Below, in pieces: positions 18,564 through 27,212 of a stretch of 64,000 bases of DNA. The notes under the pieces were generated by a model that ran no database searches, was not told where the DNA came from, and saw only the letters and a program-made list of their open reading frames with translations. The translations under genes were made by a program, and so were the position numbers. Origin of the DNA: an uncultured Bacteroidales bacterium (lineage in GTDB: Bacteria; Bacteroidota; Bacteroidia; Bacteroidales; UBA932); NCBI GenBank assembly GCA_949289565.1, contig CASEOO010000030.1, positions 1 to 64,000 of the forward strand, read 5' to 3'. The stretch's first letter is position 1; each line of letters opens with the position of its first letter.

Positions 18564-21527
18564 TCAGAAACTTATTTTGATGACAGGGCTTATCACATTT
18601 CTGATGACTCTTGAGCCATTTTCTTTCATCATCGAGAAAATTGTGCCGAAATTGTATGAATAGTCGGCTCCTATTTCAAGAGGGAAGGACCAGAGCAGCC
18701 TGCCAAGCTGAAATGTCAGAGAAGCTCCTGCCGAGCATAAATGAAGCTCAGGGTCAGAAGAATATCCATAGTCAAAATGAGGCGTGACTATCATTCTGTT
18801 CAGATAAATCAGAGGCGTGATATTGATATCTCCCAGGTACACAGGCACGGCATAGTCCAATGTCAGAAGCGCACTGAAAGATGGGCTGAAGAGATTTTTC
18901 GGAACAGTTCCGGTAAATCCCCGCGGCAATATTTCAGTCCCTGGATTGAATACGCCCTGATTCAGGACTTTCTGTGTAGTGACAGAAATTTTCCCTCCCT
19001 GGCTCTTCCATGCACCTGGGAAATATCCGTATGCATGAAAAAACCAGGTGTCTCCTAACTTTATAGGCTGATATTTTCTGCTCCCTGCCGCATAAGCCAT
19101 TCTGATGCCTGTCTCCAGTCCGATACCATAACGCGGGAAAATATCAGCCTTGGCCATGTCGCGGAGCATCCAGAATCTGCCTGAAACAGTGGTGGAATGA
19201 TTCAGCAGCCCGTTGTATCTGCTGTTGTCTATTTCCCATGATATCCGCGGAAGAAAATTTATGGACATGCCGCCTGTCTCCCTGGTCAGAGGCACATAAA
19301 GGTCCAGCCTTCCAGCCAGCGACGGCCCTTGATGAGGAGACCTGATGACCTGTCCGCCATCTGTGACAGTGTAGTTCCATGGAAGCCTGTCGTTAATGTA
19401 GAAACCAGCCTCAATCACAGGATACCATCCGGCATAAGTGAAATTAACGTGCCCTCCATGCACCCATCCGGACCCGTCAGGATCTGGTTTCCAGCACCAG
19501 CCAGCGCTTCCGTATGCAGAGCCGAGGGTATTCTGTGACAGGACAGTGGCTCCCAGAGATACATAATCGTAAAGTTTTTCCCCGTTCATATCATCCAGTC
19601 TGGAAATATTGCAGTATACTGGAGCCCATGAGTGCAGACGGAACAGATTAAGGCCTTTGCGGTATCTTTCAGGAGCAGATATATCCATGTCTGCAGGTCC
19701 TGTATTTGCCACAGCCTCTTTTTCCTGCCTTATGAGTTCCTGCGCCGCTTCTGACTTTCTGATGGAGTCCAGATTCGTTTCGATATGGAAAAGAGAATCA
19801 GCATCAGCCACATGCAGGTCATATCCCAGATGGTCCAGGCCGCTGAAGTACAGCTTTTCTCCCGTATGGCTGAAAACAAAATCTTTAGCTCCGTATTTCG
19901 ATGAAGTCAATTTGTATATTCCTGATTCCTCCAGCTGATAAAGGTCAAAAACGCCTGAGGCATCGCACGAGAAAACCAGGTGATTCCCATGGCTGTCCAG
20001 ATTTCTTATGCTGCACCTTGAAGGGCCTGCCACAGCTTTCCATCCCATATAGCCTGTTTTTCCGTCAGTTTCTGCGCGGAAAATCCACGATCCCTCATCA
20101 GATACACCTGAAGCAAACAGCCCGTCGCCGCACCATGCGCATCCGGTAAGAAGCACTCCGTCTTCAGGATATGGCAATATGCCGAGCCCGTACCCAGACA
20201 TTGCGTCCAGCACCATGACAGTGGTCTTGTCAGGCTCTGGTCCATAAATGGCGGCTATTTTCATCCCGTCAGGAGAAATGCATGGATTGAAAATATTTAT
20301 GCCTTCGGCCAATGTTCTGGTCTTCCCTGATTCAGGTTCGTAATATCTTACAATGTTCGACCGGCTTTGAGCCCATCTCCAGTCATTCACAGTTTCACTC
20401 CAATAGAGCCGTCCGAGGGGTTCAGACCAGACCATACGGCTTCCTGTGCCGGAAAAAGGAGATATGGTCCCTTCTTTCCCGTCAGGAGATATTCTCACCA
20501 AGCGGGGACTTCTGTCCAGAGATTTGCGAACTGAAAATATTGTCCCGTCAGGGACAGCGGCTGTACAGGAATATTCTGTGTACGAGGAATTTTCTTTCTG
20601 AAGAACATTTTCTGCGGCAGTGAATGGCATGCGCCGGGAGAGTTCAGCTGTGTAGATGTCACGATGCCAGTCGAATATTTTCCTGAAAGAGGATGTATGC
20701 AGATTTCCTCCGGAAGTGCGCTTGCTGAGGGAGCTTCCATAGAATATGTCATAAGGTCTCCTGCTGGTATGGGAGAGATAGTCGGCAACATAGTCCGGCT
20801 TGTCATACATGCATCTGAGACCGCTGAGTATCATGTATCCGAATGCATCTGTTCCAGGAGTGTTGCGATTGTATGATCCTATGGCCCAGCGGTCCCATTT
20901 ATAGCCGCGCATGTCACCGGCATCGAATGCAGCCATATAATAGTTCAGAAATTCTCCATATCTTCCATAGCCTTCAGGTATCAAGGCCGTAGCGGCTATC
21001 GCGGCATCTCCTGAAAGAAGCCATTTATCGGGGTAGAGCATTTCTATGGCGAACGGGAAAAGCTCTCCGAAAATCCACGTGAAAGGCTTGAATACATGGG
21101 ATGAAGCGAAATTCATATGTGCAGCCTGTCTCGAGAGGCTGACTGCCGCCAGTTCAGATACAGGGTATGAAAAACTGTATTTTCCCTGCGGAAGCAGTGA
21201 CATATTGATGACTGAAGGAAGCTCTGACAGCGAATACTCTCCAGCTGCATTCAATGGGTGCAGCACGACAGGCACTCTGGCTGGCAGAAATCCGGATGTG
21301 GCAGATACAGGTTTGCGGAACCGTTCGAACATCTTTGCATAACTTGCAGCCAGGCTGTCATATCCTTTTGGATAAATGAATTTGTATCCGGCTGTTCGTA
21401 TCTGGCTCCATCTGACTCTGACCGGATCCTGGGATGTAGTGAAGATCTGCGCCTGGCTTTTCATCTGGAACAGCAAGGACAGCAGGAGCAGCATGGCGGT
21501 TCTGTATCTCGTTAAAACCCGTTTCAT
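18564..21527 (-). CDS. Surface protein: propeller plus beta-barrel, zinc site lost (tandem paralogue)
   Basis: The 987-residue product has a signal peptide (cleaved near KSQAQ), a region that aligns with the metallopeptidase-like domain of the next gene, a TolB/PD40-like propeller (SPDGKEGTISPF, SPDGMKIAAIYGP) and a C-terminal outer-membrane barrel ending in Phe. It is a tandem paralogue of the 1045-residue protein encoded 5 bases upstream. Where that protein has HESRH (residues 131-135) and LLEGDA (Glu173), this one has SLSRQ and LLSGDA at about residues 130-134 and 170-175, so every zinc ligand and the catalytic Glu are gone, while the surrounding sequence (YPDKWLL, FGYM, RRPYDI) is kept. 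It is probably a non-catalytic partner. Confidence 0.7.
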   Translation of the reverse strand: MKRVLTRYRTAMLLLLSLLFQMKSQAQIFTTSQDPVRVRWSQIRTAGYKFIYPKGYDSLAASYAKMFERFRKPVSATSGFLPARVPVVLHPLNAAGEYSLSELPSVINMSLLPQGKYSFSYPVSELAAVSLSRQAAHMNFASSHVFKPFTWIFGELFPFAIEMLYPDKWLLSGDAAIAATALIPEGYGRYGEFLNYYMAAFDAGDMRGYKWDRWAIGSYNRNTPGTDAFGYMILSGLRCMYDKPDYVADYLSHTSRRPYDIFYGSSLSKRTSGGNLHTSSFRKIFDWHRDIYTAELSRRMPFTAAENVLQKENSSYTEYSCTAAVPDGTIFSVRKSLDRSPRLVRISPDGKEGTISPFSGTGSRMVWSEPLGRLYWSETVNDWRWAQSRSNIVRYYEPESGKTRTLAEGINIFNPCISPDGMKIAAIYGPEPDKTTVMVLDAMSGYGLGILPYPEDGVLLTGCAWCGDGLFASGVSDEGSWIFRAETDGKTGYMGWKAVAGPSRCSIRNLDSHGNHLVFSCDASGVFDLYQLEESGIYKLTSSKYGAKDFVFSHTGEKLYFSGLDHLGYDLHVADADSLFHIETNLDSIRKSEAAQELIRQEKEAVANTGPADMDISAPERYRKGLNLFRLHSWAPVYCNISRLDDMNGEKLYDYVSLGATVLSQNTLGSAYGSAGWCWKPDPDGSGWVHGGHVNFTYAGWYPVIEAGFYINDRLPWNYTVTDGGQVIRSPHQGPSLAGRLDLYVPLTRETGGMSINFLPRISWEIDNSRYNGLLNHSTTVSGRFWMLRDMAKADIFPRYGIGLETGIRMAYAAGSRKYQPIKLGDTWFFHAYGYFPGAWKSQGGKISVTTQKVLNQGVFNPGTEILPRGFTGTVPKNLFSPSFSALLTLDYAVPVYLGDINITPLIYLNRMIVTPHFDYGYSSDPELHLCSAGASLTFQLGRLLWSFPLEIGADYSYNFGTIFSMMKENGSRVIRNVISPVIKISF

Positions 21528-21532
21528 GATAA

Positions 21533-24500
21533 TCAGAAGTCCATGCTGAATACAGGTCCTATGGTGTGCCGTCCTGAATTTATCCCGGCATCAGACAGCC
21601 TTTTGAATGAAGGTCCGCCATTGTATGAATATGTCACCCCTACGGCTGCAGGGAATTCCAGCCCTATGAAATTTCCGAATTCTATTTCCAATGTGGCTCC
21701 TGCTGAGAACAGATGATCTTTGCCTATGAACGACCAGTCGAAGTGCGGGGTGATGATGCCTCTTGTGACATAGAAAAGATTTCCTATATGGAAGTCTCCC
21801 ATAGGGAAAGGCATGGCATAGCTGGCGGAAAGCATGGCGCTGAGGCCCTGTGACGCAGCCCATTGGCTGAGTATGCTGTCAGATGAAAGTCCTCGCGGAA
21901 GTGTGTTGACGCCTGATGTGAATGGGGATGCAAAGCCCAGCCTGCTGTTGACGGTGGCGCTCAGCATGAGGCCCTGGTTGCCGTAAATGCCAGGTATATA
22001 GCCATAAGCATGCAGCCAGGCAGACGGGGATATCATCTCAGACAAGCCAGGATGAAGCGATGCCCCGGCTTCGACACCTATTCCCCATTCCGGATATACA
22101 TCTGCATGCGCCGCCGGACGCATGGCATAGAATCTCAACGAAGCCGACAGCGCCTGATAGACAGCTGACTTTCCGTAGGTAATGCCTGTCACATGTTCAT
22201 GAACGGGTTTTCCTTCCGGACTGTAGATTCCTGCCGCCAGATATTTCCATGAATCAAATCTGTCATTGCTTATCGAATATGATATGCGCGGAATGAGCCC
22301 TCGTGACCATCCGCCTGACGAGAAATTGAATGGAATGTACATAGACAGGCTTCCGGATACCAGCGGGCTTTTCCTGTATAAATACTCGTATCTTTCACCG
22401 GCCTGTCCAGTCATAACATCGGTCATGACAGTGCCCTGGAGTGTTCTGGATGCCCTGTCGTTGATATCGAACTGTGCTTCTATCACAGGGTAGAGTCCTG
22501 AATAAGTCAGTTTTATGTGTCCTGCATGCCTCCAGTATCTGCTGTTTACAGGGTCTTTATGTGCAGAATAGCCGGCGAATCCTGTGAAAGTGCCGAGATG
22601 GTTCTGGAAAAAGGCAGAAGCTCCGAGAGAGGCATAGCTCCAGTATTCTTCATAACTGCTGTCCATGATATTGTCATAGTTGAAATACACTGGAGCCCAT
22701 GAGTGAAGATTGAAAAGATGCGTGAATTTTCTGTATTTCTCAGGCGGTGTGATCTCTGGCTGAGATGACGTATTGGCGGCTGGTCCGCCATCATATAAAG
22801 CGGCTATCTCTGCTTCCTGCCGGCTCATTGCGTCAGCGACAGGATAGCTGCAGCGGTCGTGGAAGTCCGTTTCGCGATGCAGGAGGGAGTCTGCCGGCAT
22901 CATGACTACAGGCGACCCTGTCCTGTCAGCTGCCGAGCAGATGAAATATTCTCCGTCATCAGTAAATGTGTAGTCAGAAACCCCGTACCTGGAAGATGTT
23001 TCCTGCCATACCTGCCCGGTGTGTGGGTCCATGGTGTAGACCTCGTTTGTGCCTGTGCGGTCTGATGTGAATATAAGAAACCTCCCTTCAGTGCCGAAGT
23101 TGAAGAACTTCACGGGCGACGGCTCCAGCGTCTTTTCCCATTTGTATTTCAAGCCCTCGTGGTGATAGGGGCATTCATCTTCATGATGCAGTTCAGATTC
23201 TTCATCGTGAGCGTTCAGATGGCTGATTTCGATGTGGTATATGCCTATGCCATGTGCTGAGACAGCAGTGCCGTAGACAGTGTCATTCAGCCAAGCAGTC
23301 TCGACCAGCTGCAGGGTGTCAGGCAGGGCGAAAGACACTTCCCTGGCCCCTGTCTTCCCATTCAATATGCACAGGTGAGAGCGTCCGTCGTCAGTATATT
23401 CGGTGGCGGCGATATGTCCGTCTGAAGGTGACGGATTAGGATTGAACAGCCTCCCTTTGCCTGTCAGCGTGCCTTTTTTCCCGGTATTTACATCGAGATA
23501 TCTGATTTTGGAATCATATTTCAGCGACCATCTTATGTCAGGCACGGTTTCGCTCCAGAAGATTTTCCCGAGAGACTCAGACCAGTAAAGCATGCCTACT
23601 TCGCTTCCGAAAGCGGATATGGTCTTTTCATCTCCGTCATCGCCTATCTTCACCAGCCGTCTTCCATGGTGAAAGCTTTCTTTCAGGGAATAAAGCTCGC
23701 CGTTTACGAACAGATTTTCTTCATATTCAGTGAACACGCGTGCAGGTTCCGATATCTGGGAATAACTCAGAAACGGAGCTCGGTTTTCCATGTCTTCTTT
23801 CCAGAGGCTGTGGTACAGGTTCATGGATTCGGAAACCAGCTCCCTGAATTTTTTTCCTGTGAGTTCTTTGCTCACCGTGTTCCTGGCCACTATGTCGTAA
23901 GGCCTTCTGGCGTAATGCCTGAACAGTTTCCCTGAAAAGTCCGGGACATCGTACAGATACCTGATTCCGCTCAATGTCATGTATCCGAATGCGTAATGAT
24001 CCGGAGTATAATGCCAGTATGAGCCGTATGCCCATCTGTCGGCATTCCTGAAATCCCCGGCGTCGAAAGCAATCCGGTAATAATTCATAAAATCGCTGAC
24101 CCTTCCCCGTCCCGAACGGGACAATGCCGTTTCCGCCACTACTGCGTCTCCCTCCAGAAGCCATTTGTCCGGGTAAATCCCGGCCAATGCGCCATTGAAC
24201 ATCTCTCCGAAAATATAGTAGAACGGCCTGAAGCAATGGCTGAGCCCGAACTGCATCTGTGCGACGTGTCTGGATTCATGGATGGCCAGCATCGTGGTCC
24301 ATGGCATAGGTTCAGGGGCATATGCGGAAGGCGTGGTATAGAAATCCATCCTTTTCGGAGCCCATGCTACGGAGCCGTTCGACAATGCGCTGTAAGGGTG
24401 CAGTACTACCGGCATTTTAGTCCGTGTCATTTCACCTGGAATATAATTTACACTCCGAGATACCGGCAGCCTGTATTTTTCCAGTTCCAGGGCATAGCTT

Positions 24501-24670
24501 CTGGCCGTGGAGTCGAGTCCTTCTGGATATATGATACGGCAGTTCGGGCTTTCGATTGAGTACCACCTGGCGGAAGCAGGATCATCGCCGCCCAGGAAGA
24601 ACTGGGCGGACAACGCCTGAGGCATCAGGCACAGGACAGCGGCTGCTGTCAGGTTTCTTATGGTTTTCAT
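21533..24670 (-). CDS. Surface metallopeptidase-like protein with propeller and beta-barrel
   Basis: The 1045-residue product begins with a signal peptide (residues 1-22, LSAQ). An N-terminal gluzincin-like domain carries HESRH at residues 131-135 and, 38 residues later, LLEGDA with Glu173, a plausible third zinc ligand. A PD40/TolB-like propeller follows (NPNPSPSDGHIAATEY, FLIFTSDRTGTNEVYTMD, GVSDYTFTDDGEYFICSAADR), then a barrel that ends in FSMDF. The whole looks like an enzyme domain and propeller anchored in the outer membrane by its own barrel. It is the second gene of a leftward operon, 11 bases after the ThiL-like gene. Activity and substrate are inferences. Confidence 0.7.
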   Translation of the reverse strand: MKTIRNLTAAAVLCLMPQALSAQFFLGGDDPASARWYSIESPNCRIIYPEGLDSTARSYALELEKYRLPVSRSVNYIPGEMTRTKMPVVLHPYSALSNGSVAWAPKRMDFYTTPSAYAPEPMPWTTMLAIHESRHVAQMQFGLSHCFRPFYYIFGEMFNGALAGIYPDKWLLEGDAVVAETALSRSGRGRVSDFMNYYRIAFDAGDFRNADRWAYGSYWHYTPDHYAFGYMTLSGIRYLYDVPDFSGKLFRHYARRPYDIVARNTVSKELTGKKFRELVSESMNLYHSLWKEDMENRAPFLSYSQISEPARVFTEYEENLFVNGELYSLKESFHHGRRLVKIGDDGDEKTISAFGSEVGMLYWSESLGKIFWSETVPDIRWSLKYDSKIRYLDVNTGKKGTLTGKGRLFNPNPSPSDGHIAATEYTDDGRSHLCILNGKTGAREVSFALPDTLQLVETAWLNDTVYGTAVSAHGIGIYHIEISHLNAHDEESELHHEDECPYHHEGLKYKWEKTLEPSPVKFFNFGTEGRFLIFTSDRTGTNEVYTMDPHTGQVWQETSSRYGVSDYTFTDDGEYFICSAADRTGSPVVMMPADSLLHRETDFHDRCSYPVADAMSRQEAEIAALYDGGPAANTSSQPEITPPEKYRKFTHLFNLHSWAPVYFNYDNIMDSSYEEYWSYASLGASAFFQNHLGTFTGFAGYSAHKDPVNSRYWRHAGHIKLTYSGLYPVIEAQFDINDRASRTLQGTVMTDVMTGQAGERYEYLYRKSPLVSGSLSMYIPFNFSSGGWSRGLIPRISYSISNDRFDSWKYLAAGIYSPEGKPVHEHVTGITYGKSAVYQALSASLRFYAMRPAAHADVYPEWGIGVEAGASLHPGLSEMISPSAWLHAYGYIPGIYGNQGLMLSATVNSRLGFASPFTSGVNTLPRGLSSDSILSQWAASQGLSAMLSASYAMPFPMGDFHIGNLFYVTRGIITPHFDWSFIGKDHLFSAGATLEIEFGNFIGLEFPAAVGVTYSYNGGPSFKRLSDAGINSGRHTIGPVFSMDF

Positions 24671-24681
24671 TTCCGCAGAAC

Positions 24682-25689
24682 TTATTTCCAGCCTTGGGCG
24701 GTAATGGGAAGTTCCACGCCTTCCGGGGTCACGAGGGATGCTCCGACTTCGGGTTTGGCGAGATGCCCGATGATATCGAACGTCTGGAAATCATGTCTGA
24801 ACAGGTCATGTTTCCCGATAGGGATGGTGAACAGCAGGCGGCAGTCATCACCGCCGTTGAACGCCGCCGAGATAGGATCTATATTGAACTGCTTCCCGAG
24901 ATCGAAGGTGCCGCTGGCGAACGGAATGCGCTCGACGTATATCTTGGCTCCGAGTCCGCTGTCCTGCACAAGCCTTTTCACCGCATCGGCCAGTCCGCGG
25001 TTCACGAAATATCCGTACGAAGGAATGATTTCGGCATCCTCCAGCTGGGCGACATATGAAGGATTGATTTCAGGTTTCAGATATTCACCCACAAGGAGTT
25101 TGTGGTCCGAAAGATCTGGCTGTGACCTGTCAGTCTTCCTTTTCAGGAACTTCTGCTTTTCCCTCTCCAGAATCTGCATGCCCAGAAACGCCGCACCCAG
25201 ATTCCCGGACACACAGATCAGATCCATGCTCTTGGCCGGCATCCTTCGCGTTTCAGTCAGATGAAGGCGTTCTCCCATAGCTGAAATGCTGATGTTGAGG
25301 CCATTGACCGACGGCAGGAGGTCAAGAGACAGTCCTGCGTATGCGTGCTTTTTGGCGGCTGCCGTCATTCCTTCCCACAGTTCCCTGACTTTCGCGAAAT
25401 CCAGTTTCGACGATATACCGAGCCTGACGGCCAATGTCCGGGGCTTCGCCATGGCTGCGTATATCTCACCGGTCGCCATGATTACAGCTTTGTATCCCAA
25501 ATGCTTGAGCGGAAAATAGGTGAGGTCGAAATCGATGCCTTCCGTCATCATCACAGAGGAATTGACCACGCTTCCTGTGCCTTTCGCCACGCGCAGTGTG
25601 CAATGCCCGTCCGGGCTGTAGCCTGTTCCTTCAAAAAGCTGTCTGACGGCCTCTGTCCTGCCGATCTGTGAAAAAGTCTCTTCTGCCAT
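24682..25689 (-). CDS. ThiL/AIR-synthase-like protein without the metal-binding residues
   Basis: The 335-residue product aligns over its length with thiamine-monophosphate kinase (ThiL) of the PurM fold: TEGIDFDLTYFPLKHLGYKAV, MDLICVSGNLGAAFLGMQILERE and FNGGDDCRLLFTIP are clearly ThiL-like. The residues that bind magnesium and ATP in ThiL are changed: the GDDAA loop is replaced by GHCTL, the STDxLVEG aspartate by SSVMMTEG, NLSDIAAMG by MATGEIYAAMA, GGDT by a sequence without the glycines or Asp, and DISDGL by FVNRGL. It is therefore unlikely to be a working kinase. It starts at the ATG at 25689, is the first gene of the surface-protein operon, and has no signal peptide. Confidence 0.65.
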   Translation of the reverse strand: MAEETFSQIGRTEAVRQLFEGTGYSPDGHCTLRVAKGTGSVVNSSVMMTEGIDFDLTYFPLKHLGYKAVIMATGEIYAAMAKPRTLAVRLGISSKLDFAKVRELWEGMTAAAKKHAYAGLSLDLLPSVNGLNISISAMGERLHLTETRRMPAKSMDLICVSGNLGAAFLGMQILEREKQKFLKRKTDRSQPDLSDHKLLVGEYLKPEINPSYVAQLEDAEIIPSYGYFVNRGLADAVKRLVQDSGLGAKIYVERIPFASGTFDLGKQFNIDPISAAFNGGDDCRLLFTIPIGKHDLFRHDFQTFDIIGHLAKPEVGASLVTPEGVELPITAQGWK

Positions 25690-25763
25690 AATTTTCTTAT
25701 TTACACGCGGTAAGGGTGACGTGAAAATGAAGTGCCGCCCTCCAGATATAAATGTGTAAATAT

Positions 25764-25812
25764 AATTATGAAAACTTCATTATGCAAATCACATAATGAA
25801 GTTTTCATAATT
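25764..25812. repeat. Perfect 21-bp inverted repeat in divergent intergenic region
   Basis: Bases 25764-25784 are the exact reverse complement of 25792-25812, with a 7-base loop (CAAATCA). The repeat is AT-rich and lies between the divergent starts of the ThiL-like operon (25689) and the AAA ATPase (25956), so it cannot end either. It could be a regulator binding site, an RNA hairpin in a leader, or a small mobile repeat. There is no poly-T tail. Confidence 0.85.
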
Positions 25813-25882
25813 CTTGCATGTTCTTTCTAAAAGTGTCAACTAAATTCAGGGAAGGTCACATAAACGGCCAATATTTGTTTAA

Positions 25883-25935
25883 TTTGCACTTGATAAGTGC
25901 AAATTTTTATTATTTTTGCACTTGTCAGGTGCAAA
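25883..25935. promoter_or_regulatory. Twin palindromic operators over the AAA ATPase promoter
   Basis: Two copies of a 9-3-9 palindrome are present. The first is TTTGCACTT-gat-AAGTGCAAA (25883-25903, perfect). The second is TTTGCACTT-gtc-AGGTGCAAA (25915-25935, one mismatch). Their centres are 32 bases apart, about three helical turns. A TATTTTTG -7 element (25911-25918) overlaps the second copy, and the first covers the -33 region. The arrangement fits a dimeric repressor binding cooperatively to shut off the ATPase gene, whose ATG is at 25956. Confidence 0.65.
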
Positions 25936-25955
25936 AATAATATATATTCGTAAAT

Positions 25956-27125
25956 ATGGATGCTCTCATAAGGATATTCAAGAAGCTGCTGGATGAAACG
26001 GATACGGCCTTCAGGCGTTATCTTTATTATGATATTGACTGGTCTGACAGGATTATTGGCATCAAGGGACCCCGTGGAGCAGGGAAGACCACAATGATGC
26101 TTCAGTATATAAAGGAGCATCTGGATTTCGATGAAGTCCTGTATGTCAATGCCGATGATATATATTTCGGCGATCACAGGCTGATAGATCTTGCCGAAAA
26201 GTTAGTTCAGAGGGGAGTCCGTTATTTTTTCATAGATGAAATCCACAAGTACAGAGACTGGTCAAAAGAGCTGAAACTGATATATGATTATTACAGGGAG
26301 TTGAATGTCGTCTTTTCGGGTTCATCGGTCCTGGATCTTGACAAGGGATCTTCTGATCTGAGCCGCCGGGCTGTAATGTATCATCTATACGGACTGTCAT
26401 TCAGGGAATATTTATCCATTTTCAAGAATGTCGGAGTTCCTGTTTTTACATTGGATGATATATTGTCAGGAGTGCCGGAGAAAATATCGTTGAAAACACC
26501 TCTTCTCCATTTTGAAGAATATCTGAAAAGAGGGTATTATCCATTTTCAGGAGATGGAAGTTTTTACGGAAAACTGCGTCAGATTGTTAGCCAGACACTT
26601 GAAAATGATATCCCTGTGTTTGCGGATATGCCGTCTGCAATGGGACGTAAATTTAAAAAACTGCTGGCAGTCATAGCCAGGAGTGTGCCATTCAAACCGA
26701 ATATGAGCAAACTTGCTGAAATAATCGGTGCCGGAAGAAATCAGATGCAGCAGTATTTCCAGTATATCGAGGATGCCGGTATGATCATGCAGCTGAGGGA
26801 TGATACTGAGGGTATAAGAGGACTCGGCAAAGTGGAAAAAGTCTATATGGACAATACCTCCCTGCTTTATGCTCTGGCGGAGTCTGAAGTGAATGTCGGC
26901 AATCTCAGGGAGACATTTTTCCTGAGCCAGATGAGAGTCCGGAACACCGTGGTTTCATCGTCCTTGGCGGATTTTACGATAGGCGGCAGGACTTTTGAGG
27001 TCGGAGGCCGTTCAAAGGGTCTGAAACAGATAGAAAAAGCTAAGGAAGGTTATGTCGTAAAAGACGGTATAGAGTATTCTTCCGGCAATATTCTTCCTTT
27101 GTGGTGGTTTGGACTGAACTATTAG
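25956..27125 (+). CDS. AAA ATPase with C-terminal DUF4143/nuclease-like domain
   Basis: The 389-residue product has an AAA_14-type ATPase domain with Walker A GIKGPRGAGKTTMML near residues 33-47, Walker B YFFIDEIHKY near residue 90 and FSGSSVLDLDKG as sensor region, then a winged-helix-like stretch (KPNMSKLAEIIGAGRNQMQQYFQYIEDAG would be the DNA-contacting part) and a C-terminal DUF4143-like domain with ADFTIGGRTFEVGGRSKG, a degenerate PD-(D/E)XK arrangement. Such ATPases occur in many copies in Bacteroidetes and archaea; their function is not settled. The gene is monocistronic and has a conspicuous twin operator, which points to tight control. A stump of a relative lies at 28054-28383. Confidence 0.8.
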   Translation: MDALIRIFKKLLDETDTAFRRYLYYDIDWSDRIIGIKGPRGAGKTTMMLQYIKEHLDFDEVLYVNADDIYFGDHRLIDLAEKLVQRGVRYFFIDEIHKYRDWSKELKLIYDYYRELNVVFSGSSVLDLDKGSSDLSRRAVMYHLYGLSFREYLSIFKNVGVPVFTLDDILSGVPEKISLKTPLLHFEEYLKRGYYPFSGDGSFYGKLRQIVSQTLENDIPVFADMPSAMGRKFKKLLAVIARSVPFKPNMSKLAEIIGAGRNQMQQYFQYIEDAGMIMQLRDDTEGIRGLGKVEKVYMDNTSLLYALAESEVNVGNLRETFFLSQMRVRNTVVSSSLADFTIGGRTFEVGGRSKGLKQIEKAKEGYVVKDGIEYSSGNILPLWWFGLNY

Positions 27126-27212
27126 CAGTCGCCAAAATTTTTGCTTCCGACGGTCTGATCATTCCGTGGATTTCGGAAAAATTTGTTAAATTAGGACGTT
27201 AAAAACCTTAAT

